Below, one piece after another: positions 11,248-23,246 of a stretch of DNA of 64,000 nt (positions within the stretch are counted from its first letter, which is position 1; the number at the start of each line of letters is the position of its first letter). A model generated the notes under the pieces. That model was not told the DNA's origin. It made no database searches and saw nothing but the letters and a program-made list of their open reading frames with translations. The position numbers and the translations under genes are program-made. The stretch is from Paulownia fortunei (lineage: Eukaryota; Streptophyta; Magnoliopsida; Lamiales; Paulowniaceae): assembly GCA_019321725.1 (NCBI GenBank), contig CM033121.1, positions 1,736,001 through 1,800,000 of the forward strand. Direction: 5' to 3'.

Positions 11248-13880
11248 TTGTAAACTGTCACATACACGGAAAAAGACTCTAGTAAATATTAAATATTAAA
11301 TATCATCTCTGGGAACTTAATTTTTTAATTTCATTCATAAAATTTCAACCCACGTCAATTTTTAGTAGTATAAATTTCAACACCCTTCTCCGTGTTACCA
11401 TGGAAATTAAGTTTCAGGTTTTTCAGAATTTTGTCAAGCAATTATTTTTTTAATAAAAATCTAAAAAGAATAGCAAATCAGTACCTTTTAGTTTTCATAT
11501 CTTCTGCAGTTTTACTTACTATAATATGATTAGGAAGTAAATAATTCGAATGGAATCGAATATATCACTGATTAAATTTAAAAAATTATATTTAATCTTG
11601 ATTCGAATATTATTAAGTCAAACTTGAATAAACTTTAATCGAGTCGAATATAAATTGAATTCGAATAATTTATTCTTTTTATATATATATATTTTATTTT
11701 TTATTAATCGAATTTAGCTCGAACTGATTTTAAATCTTATCGAACGAAAATATATATTTAAATATTATTTATTAAATTAATAAATCAAAATCAAATACAT
11801 TTTTAAGAATGTTAGATTCTAAATATAATGAAAAGTGTACTAGTAAATGTTAATTTTTCCACTGTTTAAATTTGTCTGTTTTGAATGTTTTGACTGCTAA
11901 CCACCTGACGAGAGGTGCATGCACTTTTTACACGCTAGATTTTTTCGTCCAAGGAAAAAGTCTCACTCAAATTTCAGTTAGTTATATAATAATTATGATA
12001 TATTTATTTTGTAATTATTTACTTTTTATAAAGTAAATATTTAATTACATAACAAATATAATTTACTTATCTATAATTGATTTGTGATAACTCTCTTATT
12101 TTTCATTAATTGGACATCAACTCCTTCACCGTTTTGTCCGGCAGCATAATTCCCCATCTAAATATGTTTGTGTGAAGTAATATATTAATTAAATAATTAA
12201 AAGTAATTACCTAACCAGCCAAGTCATATAATCATTCCAATTTTCTGAACTACTACCCGTGCGACGTACTATTAATTTTCTATTTAGAGAATTGTTACCA
12301 GATTAATCTACTTCACATTAGTAAATGTTGTGGATTATACATCATTATTTTAAAAATTGAATCGAATTGCAATCGATTTAATCAAGAATTAGAGGTGGAT
12401 CTATTTCAATTAGGTATATAAAATCAAATTTGTAGTTTGATCGGTCAAAACGATCAAAGATTGGTTAAACCTGTTTGACAATCTTTTTTTAATTTTTTTT
12501 AAGTTTAAATTTGATAGTTTATTTATTTACGTGATTATTTGGATTTTGTGTTTTGTTAGATATTTTTTAAGTAGATATTTTTTTATATTTAAAATATATT
12601 ATACAATAATTAATTTATTATATTATCATTTTACATAATATAATAATAATAATATATAATTAATTTTCATTATATCAATTCGACCGACGATTAATCAATA
12701 GCAAAGATCGATTTGATATTAGTTCACTTATAAAAATACTGTTACAATTAATTATACATTGAACCTGCAGCTCAATAAAATTGATTTCTATTTAATTAAG
12801 ATAGAACTTTCAAAACTTGGAATATCAGGTTGAATATTCAGAAACCATCATTTTCAAATATGAGAATAAGTTGATGGAATTATGAGATTAGCTTCAACCA
12901 TGGTACGGATAAGCAATTGAAAAAATAAAAATTCTGTTGAGATTGTCTTGATTTCTAGAAGACATTGATTATAAATCATTTGAATAATTATGTTGGTAAA
13001 TTGTTGTACTAAATTCAAGAATGAGTTTATTATTGACTTCTTTTGGCACATTGATTTTTAATTTGAGCTTAAAAGTCAGTTTCAACCAAAATATAAAATA
13101 CGAAGGGCAAATTGATTTCTACGGCATTTTCGCTGATGTGAGGGGACATGATTTTAATTAGCAACGCTGCACAAAATTTTTAGGGTTGGGTTTTGACAGA
13201 AGAATTTTGTTTTGAAAAAAGAGTTTGGAGCTGTAAGAATTTCAAAAGACTAGGTATAATCAAATGATTGACTTGATCTCTAATTTTTTTTACGACAAGA
13301 GGGTTGAAATGTTAATTACTATCGAATGAAAAATAACAATTTTTATTGAAAAAAGACTAATAGTTCGACCGATTCAATACTTGTTTCAAGTGATGCGATT
13401 GCTGTAACAAGTAAATTATTACATAATTGAAAAAAAAATTTCTCGTCGACACAGACATAAATTTAACGAAGCCACATAAATTTGTCCATAATTTATTTTT
13501 TCTTTTTTTTTTTATGTTATTAAATTGTTAATGGTATATTTGGTTGTTCAAAAACTACACTTCCTATCGCCTCCACAAGGCTTAATTACTTAACATGACT
13601 GGAGAAAGAGGACCTAAAGCACTTTTCACTATATTTCTGAAGATCCAAAAAGGATTTTAGGAGATGAATTTGTAATGACTTTATGGCTTCCCAAAAATAA
13701 AAATAAAAATAAAAATAATAAAAATTAGAAATAAAATAAAAATATTGAAGAAATACTTCACCATTATTGACACTCACTAGCTAGTAATGAAATGAAGCAC
13801 AAGTCTTACACGAAAAATTAAAGAAGTAACACATTCGAAAATCTTATGCGACAAAATTAAAGAATCCTATGATCACACGT

Positions 13881-14486
13881 TCATCTAACGCATTGTGTGA
13901 TAAGTTCCAAACCATCCCTCCACATAAGAGACATAAACAGTATACTCCAAAACACCGTAATTTTCGACAGGATCATAAGAATAAGTGTTGGAAATAGAAA
14001 ACCCACGGCCATTCGAAAAACACCAGTGCCACCAACAACGGGAAGCTCCCGATTCCTGGAATCAATCGGATTCCTCCCCAGGATGCAGAGCGTACTCCCG
14101 TTGTATTCGCCTGCCGTGAACACAAAGTTGATGTTCATAGCCAGACCCGATTCTCGCAAGTCTGCAGAAGTGATGAGCCCCTGAGCCCGGCCCAGTTTCT
14201 CTGAATTGCGATCGGGCTCAGCTGTTATCAAGTCATCCAAGACCCTAACTTGACCAAACATCGTAGGTGAAACAGAAGTGATCTCGGCCCGAGCAACCTC
14301 CCAAATGGTGGCGTTTGGCCCGCCTAGTGCGTCCTGGACATAGAAATGAAGTTTTGCTACCTTTTCCTTAAGTTGAGAAAGGTTTTGAAACCATTTTTCT
14401 GCCTCCTTAGCTTCTTTTCTGGAAGTGGCGTATGTGCCTGCTATTAACAATGAACAGAGAATCAGAATTGTACAAAATTTTGCCAT
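13881..14486 (-). CDS. Dirigent protein, frameshifted near its C-terminus
   Basis: Dirigent proteins are secreted beta-barrel proteins that steer stereoselective coupling of phenoxy radicals (lignans, lignin) or act in related terpenoid and pterocarpan chemistry. Residues 1-20 form a signal peptide. The body carries family blocks KLHFYVQDALGG, SPTMFGQVRVLDD, GRAQGLITSADL, NINFVFTAGEYNGSTLCILG and LPVVGGTGVFRMA, with N-glycosylation sites NAT and NGS. It is intronless, as usual for the family. After FRMA the frame leaves the family: the last about 40 residues read as a hydrophobic tail. The expected ending (SNTYSYDPVENYGVLEYTVY and onward) is present in the next frame and stops at 13885-13887. 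One missing C in GCC(C)GT, near 14007-14009, explains this. The locus is therefore a mutated allele/pseudogene or carries a sequence error. Confidence 0.92.
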   Translation of the reverse strand: MAKFCTILILCSLLIAGTYATSRKEAKEAEKWFQNLSQLKEKVAKLHFYVQDALGGPNATIWEVARAEITSVSPTMFGQVRVLDDLITAEPDRNSEKLGRAQGLITSADLRESGLAMNINFVFTAGEYNGSTLCILGRNPIDSRNRELPVVGGTGVFRMAVGFLFPTLILMILSKITVFWSILFMSLMWRDGLELITQCVR

Positions 14487-14548
14487 TTTCTATAAGAGTT
14501 TAAGCCAATTGCAATGTAAATCTATCATGGTTGTGAAGTTCTGGGGAT

Positions 14549-14556
14549 ATTATATA
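14549..14556 (-). promoter_or_regulatory. Putative TATA box of the dirigent gene
   Basis: TATATAAT on the minus strand lies 63 bases before the ATG, giving a predicted leader of about 30-35 bases, a usual arrangement for short stress-responsive plant genes. Confidence 0.5.
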
Positions 14557-15229
14557 GGTGAATTTGCTTGGAAAGAGGACTTAGAAAAAATCAAAGATGT
14601 AGAAATTTTGGCCTGCAGCCTGTGTAGTAAATAGTAATATGCTGGAAATTTTGCTTTACTTCTTGTTATTAATATCTGTTTTAATTTGATATTTTATCTC
14701 ATATTTCATGTTACAAATATATGCTAAACGTTTAAAATATTTTTTAAATATATTTAGCGTAAAAAAATATATAAGATGAAATATTAAATTGAATTAAAAA
14801 ATTCAAAGTGATTAATATCAACTTCAATACTAAGCTATATATGTAATACACTATGAATTATTCAACAAAATAATTAATAGCCAAGTGTACCTAAAGTACT
14901 ACGGATGTCTATTTCAATGGAAACCCATTATGTTGGTTAAAAGAATGTACGAATTTTATATGAAAAAACTTAAAAACTTTGAAATTTGAATACTTCAATC
15001 CTATTACCTAACAGATGTTTGGTCCACACATTTCTTAATTTCATTTCTTAAGCATTCATATATACGAATTTAATAAGACTCGACCAAATCTGGATTCTGG
15101 ATTTGCATCTTCAGAAGTGTAAATTTCTGAAGTACGTCTTTTTTCCATATCGAACCCTAGCCAAGAAAACTAATCTGAAATCTTATCAGAATAAGGAAAA
15201 AGAATATTAATAACAATATGAAAGTCCTT

Positions 15230-15506
15230 ATTAGTAATAAGGATTAAGTGATAATAATTATTATGTTACCATAATAATGACACTCACAAAGTTAATAATG
15301 ACAAAACTTAATATTTAAGCTGTAATATTCACAATTAGTGATACTTTATAGTGACAACAAAAATTTGTTACAAATAGTAACATTAATCTTCAATTAGTAA
15401 TAGCTTAAACATAATTTTTTATAAATAAAATAAAAATACTTGTCATTTAACAACTTTCAAATTGTTATATAACATCTTTTTGTTAATATTCTTTTTTTCT
15501 TGTAGT
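15230..15506 (+). mobile_element. Possible CACTA-type transposon right end
   Basis: Repeated short words (gtgataataat, gttacc, aatgacac, gtgatac, gtgacaa, gttacaa, agtaaca) are packed into about 150 bases. The segment ends in tttttttcttgtagt (about 15490-15505), which resembles the inverted terminal sequence of plant CACTA elements (ends in CTTGTAGTG). The last base does not match, the other end was not found and there is no transposase, so this is a tentative call. Confidence 0.3.
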
Positions 15507-16333
15507 TTCTTGATAAAATTAAAATTTCAAACTTTTTTTTGGTCTTTAATTTTTTATCCTTAGAGAAAACCAGCATATTTATTTTGGAGGGAAAGTGATC
15601 TTGAGGAGATGCAATGCAACAATTATTTGCTGGCCACTTAGAATTAGAAAAAGAAAAAACGTTCAATCGATTGAAGGGGGCAAAAGTGCAGTAAAATTAA
15701 GTAGTAATGTACATTTTCAATGGCATCTGTTTCAGATTTTCTTAGTTCTATGTTTCAACCGATGCGATATACATAAAGAGTGAGCGCTTTTTCTTCATTT
15801 GAAATAAGAAATTCAAAATTTCAAGATATTAAGGTAAAATATATGATTAATTTAATTTCATGCTTGCCTTAATTGTATATTCACAATTATTTTTAGATTT
15901 TATTCTATGTCGTTGGACGATTTAGAGTTTGATTTAATCTTGTTATTGATCCTTCTTTCATCATTGAAACTTCTCTTCAATAACTTTAATTTATCCTCTC
16001 CTCTCCTACAAGTTTGTATAAAGGTCAATGGAGTAGTTAAGCTTTTAAAAACCATTAAGAGTAATTAATATCAATCCTATGAATTTTCTTGCCCACATTT
16101 TCAGCCTTTACCATGCGTACAAATCCACGTGTAATTGACTAGAACACTTGAAAATGAAATAATTAAGTTTGAATAGATCGTGTTAGTATTTTATTTTATG
16201 GGGTTGAATCAATATTGCATCCAGTACATATATGAGTTCTTGCCAACTTAAGTGACACTTATGCCCCTAACATAATTTAGATCAACCCAAGTTGTTAAAC
16301 TGTATCACTGAAACGAGAAATATAGTAAAAAAA

Positions 16334-16503
16334 AGCCCAACAATCCTAGCCAAGGCCCATAACTTGCCAAGCAGTACTTTGCCATGGGCCTGGACAATGT
16401 CAAGATTGCTTTTAAGTGGGTTCAGCCTCGGCCTGGCCCATGACAACCCGAGCTTGGGTTGAACTGGCCCAGCTACATTGCTGGCCACGCAGACGCAGCC
16501 CAG
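16334..16503. repeat. Cluster of GGCCCA/TGGGCC words
   Basis: At least six GCCCA or TGGGC words occur within 170 bases of unusually GC-rich sequence about 330 bases upstream of the PR-1 start. Such words are site II elements bound by TCP factors in plant promoters, but similar clusters also occur inside some short transposons. Which applies here is not decided by the sequence. Confidence 0.35.
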
Positions 16504-16643
16504 TTGACAAATTTATATGCACACTCGATGGTGATCACATCCATGATAACATATGGAATTAAACAATTGATGGATTACATTCTTTTCTGCTAGTTAAGTA
16601 CTCAAACATTATCACCTTTTAAGTAGTAAAATGTAGAACACCA

Positions 16644-16666
16644 ATATATATATATATATATATATA
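16644..16666. repeat. (TA)n microsatellite
   Basis: TA run of about 23 bases, roughly 75 bases upstream of the PR-1 TATA box. Confidence 0.85.
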
Positions 16667-16740
16667 CACACTAGTTAAAAAAACAGTTGAAACGTTCTGC
16701 TTTGGAGTTCAGTGGAATGAAACTGTCAACGAATTTTTAC

Positions 16741-16748
16741 TATAAATA
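16741..16748 (+). promoter_or_regulatory. TATA box of the PR-1 gene
   Basis: TATAAATA, 86 bases upstream of the chosen ATG, is a near-consensus plant TATA box and predicts a leader of about 55 bases. Confidence 0.6.
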
Positions 16749-16826
16749 GCCATATAAACAGCAACAGAAACATGTCCCACAAATAACTTGAAACATATAC
16801 CTAGTACTTTGCTAGCTATAACAAAA

Positions 16827-17312
16827 ATGGGATCATACAACCCATTAATCTTTTCCTGTCTAGCGCTCTTATTTCTAGTATTTCATCCTGCCCAAGCTCA
16901 AAACACACGACAAGATTATCTTGCCGCCCACAATGCAGCTGGTGCCCGTGTCGGGGTAGGCCAGATGAGATGGGACGCGAATGTGGCGGCCTACGCTCTC
17001 GCCTATGCCAACAGGATCAGGGGGCAGTGCTTGTTCCAGCACTCGGGAGGGCCATACGGTGAGAACCTCGCCATGAGCAGCGGGGCCTTAACAGGGCGAG
17101 ATGCAGTCCGCCTGTGGGTTGATGAGAGGAGGTACTACAATTACCAATCAAATTCATGTAGGAATGGAGAGGTGTGTGGGCACTATACTCAGGTGGTGTG
17201 GCGCAGATCGGTCCGGCTAGGGTGTGCCAGAGTGAGGTGCAACAATGGAAACTGGTTCGTCATATGCAACTATGATCCTCCGGGGAATGTTGTGGGGCAA
17301 CGCCCTTACTAG
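16827..17312 (+). CDS. PR1: Pathogenesis-related protein 1 (PR-1, CAP superfamily)
   Basis: A single-exon 161-residue secreted protein, the normal PR-1 length. PR-1 accumulates in the apoplast or vacuole during salicylate-linked defence and binds sterols. Residues 1-24 form a signal peptide cut after PAQA. The CAP domain follows: QDYLAAHNAAGARVGVG, HSGGPYGENLA, the signature GHYTQVVWRRSVRLGCA and the end CNYDPPGNVVGQRPY. All six conserved cysteines are present, as are the histidines and glutamates of the CAP cavity. The last 11 residues after CNYD fit the CAPE peptide pattern known from tomato PR-1b. The frame extends 13 codons upstream only from a TTG, so ATG 16827 is the start. The alanine- and arginine-rich mature protein (many RVRC-type arginines) suggests the basic subtype. 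Confidence 0.96.
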   Translation: MGSYNPLIFSCLALLFLVFHPAQAQNTRQDYLAAHNAAGARVGVGQMRWDANVAAYALAYANRIRGQCLFQHSGGPYGENLAMSSGALTGRDAVRLWVDERRYYNYQSNSCRNGEVCGHYTQVVWRRSVRLGCARVRCNNGNWFVICNYDPPGNVVGQRPY

Positions 17313-18103
17313 AAGATTGATGTTGTGTGCATGCATGGATACTCTAAGATAGTATCCTAACTAGTAGTAGTACATATAAGAAGAGGAAGCAGTCAATAAG
17401 ACAAATTTAAATTGAATTTACATGTGTTTGTGATAAAGATACTCATGCAGAATCATAAGTTAATTTATGTAAATGAATACTCTTTTCTTGATAAATAGTT
17501 ATGCTTCATTAATTAAAGTTAGTACTAGTACAATATTACATTGACAACAAAAAGTTTATTGGGTTTTCAGAAGATTGATAAGAAAACAGATAGCAGGATC
17601 TACTGTTTTTTCTGGAACTTCTTTATGACAAATCACATGATTCAGATCAAGAAGCTCTTGAGATAATGCATTGGTATAAGTTGATCAAATTTGCCTCCCC
17701 ACAAAAATCAATAAAAAGAGGCAAAAACTGCCAAAAAGAATGGAGAAGAAAATTTGGATGCAGTCCCTTGGCAACTCTGGTCCTAAACCAGCTATGGTCG
17801 TACCCAAATTAATCAAATATCCTTAGGATTAATCAAATTTTACAACCCTGCTTAATGGTCAGGCAATGGCTTGTAACAGCTCAAACTCTTGTTAATTTTG
17901 TGCTTGTGTGAAAGATGAAACAGTGTCACTCTTGATCAGGTCACCAGCCAATGTCATTAAATCGTTCACCTTACGATTTGTAACAGTAATAAGAAAGATA
18001 ACAGAAACAGAGAACTCTAATTAAGTAATTCATACAGCCAAGAAATCAAGCAGAAATCGAACAGAAAGGGCACTTGCCCCATGATTCTATCTCAAACTAA
18101 TTC
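17313..18103. other. Intergenic region between convergent PR-1 and NUDX1-like genes
   Basis: The two genes face each other, so this stretch should contain both 3' untranslated regions. I see no further open frame, repeat or RNA gene in it. Confidence 0.6.
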
Positions 18104-18900
<797 letters not shown>

Positions 18901-19707
18901 TTATGTCTTTCTCTCAACCTCACAAAATACCAGTATCATTTAGAACTAGTGGGCACTTAATATATAATGCCTGGGAGATCAAAATCCAAAAGGTTCTTAC
19001 CAAGAAGAAACTGTTGACTCCCGCCAAAGGTTAGTTTTTTTCCCGCTGACGTTTGTGGACTGAGTTTAATTTTACTTGGGCTAAGAATTGGGGCCTAAGC
19101 AGGTAATAGTGAGGAGAAAAGGGCCTCGACCACAAGTGCTTAGGAAGCCCAAAATTCTTTGATTAATTTCATTTACTCTGAAAGTCGGTGGGTAAAACAA
19201 TTTTTACTAGCTCATAAATATTTAATAGAGCATGACGAGACAAGTAAGTATTTTATACTTATAATTTAGTTGGTTATAAATTCGAATCGTTTGTAAAAAA
19301 ATTATAAAAAAATATAATAAAGTATATTTTTTTTATCTTAGGTAATTAGATTCTTCTTTTAGACTAGAGAGTTAAATTCATGAATACAAAATCTCATATG
19401 CTCAGATTCATTAAGGCATACACCACTTCCATGTTTTTTCAGTAGCTACATATAACATTATGGCATATGACAACATTTGAATGAAAAAATAACGAGCCTA
19501 AGTTTAATTTTCTTCGCCATTCTTTTATACTTCTCCTCGCATTAGTTGTCTGTGATCTTCTAAAGTAATTAGACAAGGAAAAGCACACTGTTTTGTTACT
19601 AGAGATATCAATCAAGAGAAATTGTTTAGAATTAGATATCAAAACTTCACGTAAAAGCGCTGACGTATGTGTTGTTGCCCCATAACTGCGTGATGACATG
19701 GAAAATG

Positions 19708-19781
19708 AAACACATGAACTATTGTTATCGAGATGTAATTCTTTAAACACATGAATTATTGTTATCGAGATGTAATTCTTT
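19708..19781. repeat. 37-bp tandem duplication, two copies
   Basis: The unit beginning aaacacatgaactattg is repeated immediately with one difference (c to t). High identity indicates a recent event. It is noncoding. Confidence 0.9.
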
Positions 19782-20835
19782 AAACTTTAGTAGCTACTTA
19801 TAATATATTTTTATTAATGACCTGTATATAGATAATTATACAATGTCATTCAAAATAAAACGTGTGAAATGACACGACATTACTTATTACATATTATCAC
19901 TTTGATCGAGACACAAAATATAGTATCCAATGCAAAGCTTGATAAATCATATGATAAAAAATTGCACAATGACACACAATTCAAAGCACAAGAAGGGTTC
20001 GACTTGTACTACTTTATGTTTTTTTTTTGAGATATTATAAAATTTTTAAAAAATTTCAAAATACCGCCAAATAAAAGTTCTTACATATATATAACTATAG
20101 GAGAAAATACACATTGTATTGTTTGGTGGGTATTGTGAATTATTTTTATTCTTTTATAAAATTCGAAAAAAAAGCCCTACTTTATTTATATATAAATAAC
20201 ACAACTCAACAACAAATATATAACTCTAGAATTTAATACAAATATTATTGTCTTGTAAATTTTCTATTTTAAATGGAAGAGAATTGAAATTTTGAGTGCT
20301 CAAATGATGACTACGAGTCAATTTAGGACACAAATCCAACAAAATGGGTTGCATCAGCTTAACGCGGGCTTAGGAGACAATGATTGCATCAGCTTAACGC
20401 GTCCGAGGAGTTGGTTAATAATCTTCAAACACTTGGCATACGAATTTCATGGCATCGATCATTATTGATGTTGTGAAATAGTACTGAAAATTGTAGGAGC
20501 GTTGTTGTAGTAATTAGAATTGAAAAAAAATTTCGTTGTAGTTATCACATGCTCCAATCAATAAAAAAATTTGTAATTGTACAATGTCAATGACTCACAT
20601 TCGTGAAATTCACAATATTCTGAATCTATCTTTTCTTTAAATCGGAATACTATATGTTCGATGAAGATGATTAAATTCTATTATTTAAATAATTATTATT
20701 ATCTCAATTTTATATTTATTGGTGTTAAATAATACTTTTTTATTATTAAAATCTATGGACAAACAATTTTATGAGAAAAATAAAATTCCATTACCATCAA
20801 TTATCTTTATTTTGCGTGAAAGTGAACAAGAATTA

Positions 20836-21239
20836 AACCCTACAACAAAATTTATACAACAATATTGAGATTTAAAATGATTTTTTACTTGTGTTTAAAA
20901 AAATAAAAAAAGAAATTATTATTACTATTATTACTATTTAAAAAAAATCAATTAAAAAAAGTGAAGGTCTTACAGTAAGTAATGCTCTCCAAAGACGTTA
21001 TCTGTTGTAACGCCTAGACTAATTTTTTCTGTTAAAAAAGAAAAACATAAGGCGTTATCCTACATAACACCTTCTATTTGATTTATTTAAAAATAAAAAT
21101 TAAAAAATAAAGGCATTACAATATATAATGCTTATGAAAGACGCTACATACTATAACACCTTTATTAATATTTAAAAGAAAAAAAGAAAAAAAAATAGGA
21201 AGCATTATTCTTGATAATGCCTTTTGTTATATTTACGAT

Positions 21240-21279
<40 letters not shown>

Positions 21280-21310
21280 AAGACATTATCTCCGAAAACG
21301 CATCACCATT
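20836..21310 (+). mobile_element. CACTA-like terminus with subterminal hairpin repeats
   Basis: The segment starts with ccctacaacaaaatt, one mismatch away from a typical CACTACAACAAAA plant CACTA terminus. It then carries a series of short hairpins built on the same word: gacgttat/gtaacgcc (20993-21014), ggcgttat/ataacacc (21051-21072), ggcatta/taatgc (21111-21131) and gcattat/ataatgcc (21204-21223). Each has arms of 6-9 bases and a loop of about five, spaced roughly 60-90 bases. Such subterminal repeats are transposase-binding sites in En/Spm elements. No transposase or matching right end was found. Confidence 0.4.
21242..21273. repeat. (TA)n microsatellite
   Basis: TA run of about 32 bases. 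Confidence 0.9.
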
Positions 21311-23113
21311 TTTTGGTAAAGGGTTTGAAAAAACTATATTGAATTTTTTATAAATTTTTTGAGAATATTTGGTTAAAAAATTCAAAGTAATCAACAAAAA
21401 AAAAAAAGAAAAGAAAGAAAGAAAGAAACAAGAAAATACTGCATGCATCTCCACCAACGGCAACTTCCTATTATTTGTGCCTATCTAATTGATCAATTTA
21501 AAAATTCCACCATCTACCTAAGTGTAGCCAATCTTATTACGAATATATAACATCTGGAAAAAAATATTTATCTTTTATGAAACTAAATACAATGTATTGA
21601 TAAAAACTCAAAAGAATTGACATATATAGAAGAACCCTAAACATAAAGCAAATGTTGCAATATAAGTGGAACGAGGAAGTATCCTCTTTTCTTATTGCAT
21701 ATTACTTTCCCTTTGATCAAGAATACAATCTGATATTCTTCTAACCTATACTAGAATTATCCTTGTTCTGTTTCTCTTTTTAGCTTGCAAATGTGCTTTA
21801 TGTTCGCTAAAGATGACCTCGTTTGAAAAAAATTATAAAAAATAAAAAAAGAAAGAAAATATTTATATTTCTTATTGTAATTACGCTCGTAAATAATGTT
21901 GAATCGTGTAGCATAGATATTAACTAGTCAAATTTAAATTCTTCTTTTATTTATTGCCTTTCATTTAATGGAGGTTTTTAGATTAGATGTCGACAACTAT
22001 AATATAAACAAATTTATCCATAGAAAGTGAATAAATTAAGAGCGAAAATGATATATTGATTAAGTCTGTCGTAGATTATAATTTTTTTTTGTGTTATTGT
22101 ATACTCTCACAACAAAATTTTTAATTATATTAAAAACACATTGTTAAAGGAAAATAAGGATATTTTGGGTACATTAGTTCGACTCCATGACGATCTTTCT
22201 TCAAATTATTGTTATTTTTTACTTCTTTGTATAATTAAAAATATATAAATTACAATATTAATAGTATGCATTCTCATTGATGATTTTAAATGTGGTTACG
22301 ACTAGGAATGTACAAATCCATCTAAAGTATTATTAATTCACGACTGACATTAGTCACGTTGAAATATATTTTTAGGTTCGCCCAATATATATGTATGCTA
22401 TACGGATATTTTAAAATTCGAGTGGATACACTAAACACGACATATAAATACATATATATATATATTGTTTATAAAATTAAACCCTCTTCATACCTATTTT
22501 CATAACCTAAATTAAAAAAAAAAAAAAAGGTGATACCCCAATTAATCAATATGAGATAATTGTGAAACAATGCATGATCATAAACGTGAGATGTAAACTT
22601 TCAACTAACAGCACTTACAAAGTCAAACAAGCAATATAATTTCTGTTGTGACATTTTTCCTGCATCATATCTTTTGCCAATCATATATTTACATGTTCAT
22701 TGTTTTCGTACAATTATGTTATTATTAAGTTAATTATTAAAGAACTGCCATCATTGCTAAATGCTCATTTTCAAGCATATCAAAATAAGTGCAACCTATG
22801 ACTCCTCAAACTTTAACAATATTACTACAATGCCCTCCAAATAATATAATTACTAGTGTCTAGAGAATAATTTTTTAAAATTTGTTTTGTTAAATCCACA
22901 CAGCCGTCCTTTGAGAAGGAAGGCATAAAGAACAAAAAAAGTGGAAAACTCAGTTGAAAAAGCATCAAAATGACCTACTTTGCATGTATAAAAATTGGAT
23001 ACAGATCCTGAAAACTATATTTTCTTGATTAAAAACGAGTTGGATGAGGTAATCAGAAAACTAATTCTGAAAAAAAATAAAATATATTTCATGAATTTAA
23101 TGGTAATTGGTAC

Positions 23114-23240
23114 ATGGGGCATGCGCGCCACACGATATATTATACGATCAAAGTTATGCATCTAACATTTTGAGAGGGGGCCATGTGCGCCGTATGATAG
23201 ATTATACGATAAAAATTGTATATTTAACATTTTTCTCAAA
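23114..23240. repeat. Two-copy repeat (period about 63 bp) beside the tandem array
   Basis: The block gcgcgcca, cgatatattatacgatc, ttatgcatctaacatttt is followed by gtgcgccg, tgatagattatacgata, ttgtatatttaacatttt. The copies differ at many positions. It abuts the left edge of the larger array. Confidence 0.65.
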
Positions 23241-23246
23241 ATAAAT

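Larger units (their letters stand above)
7940..13880. other. Intergenic stretch between the MIZ1-like and dirigent genes
   Basis: I see no gene here. It contains a CA-rich patch (8101-8120), an AC microsatellite (9824-9856), a long G tract (11220-11247) and ordinary AT-rich sequence. The minus-strand open frames at 7979-8716 have no recognisable domain and overlap low-complexity sequence. Confidence 0.55.
14640..16640. other. Intergenic stretch between the dirigent and PR-1 genes
   Basis: No gene is recognised. It holds a possible CACTA-type transposon end (about 15230-15506) and a cluster of GGCCCA/TGGGCC words (16334-16503). Open frames at 15457-15783 and 16282-16488 show no family features. 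Confidence 0.5.

Noticed and set aside
16788..16826. Thirteen-codon upstream extension of PR-1
   Set aside because: It starts with TTG; ATG 16827 immediately precedes a canonical signal peptide.
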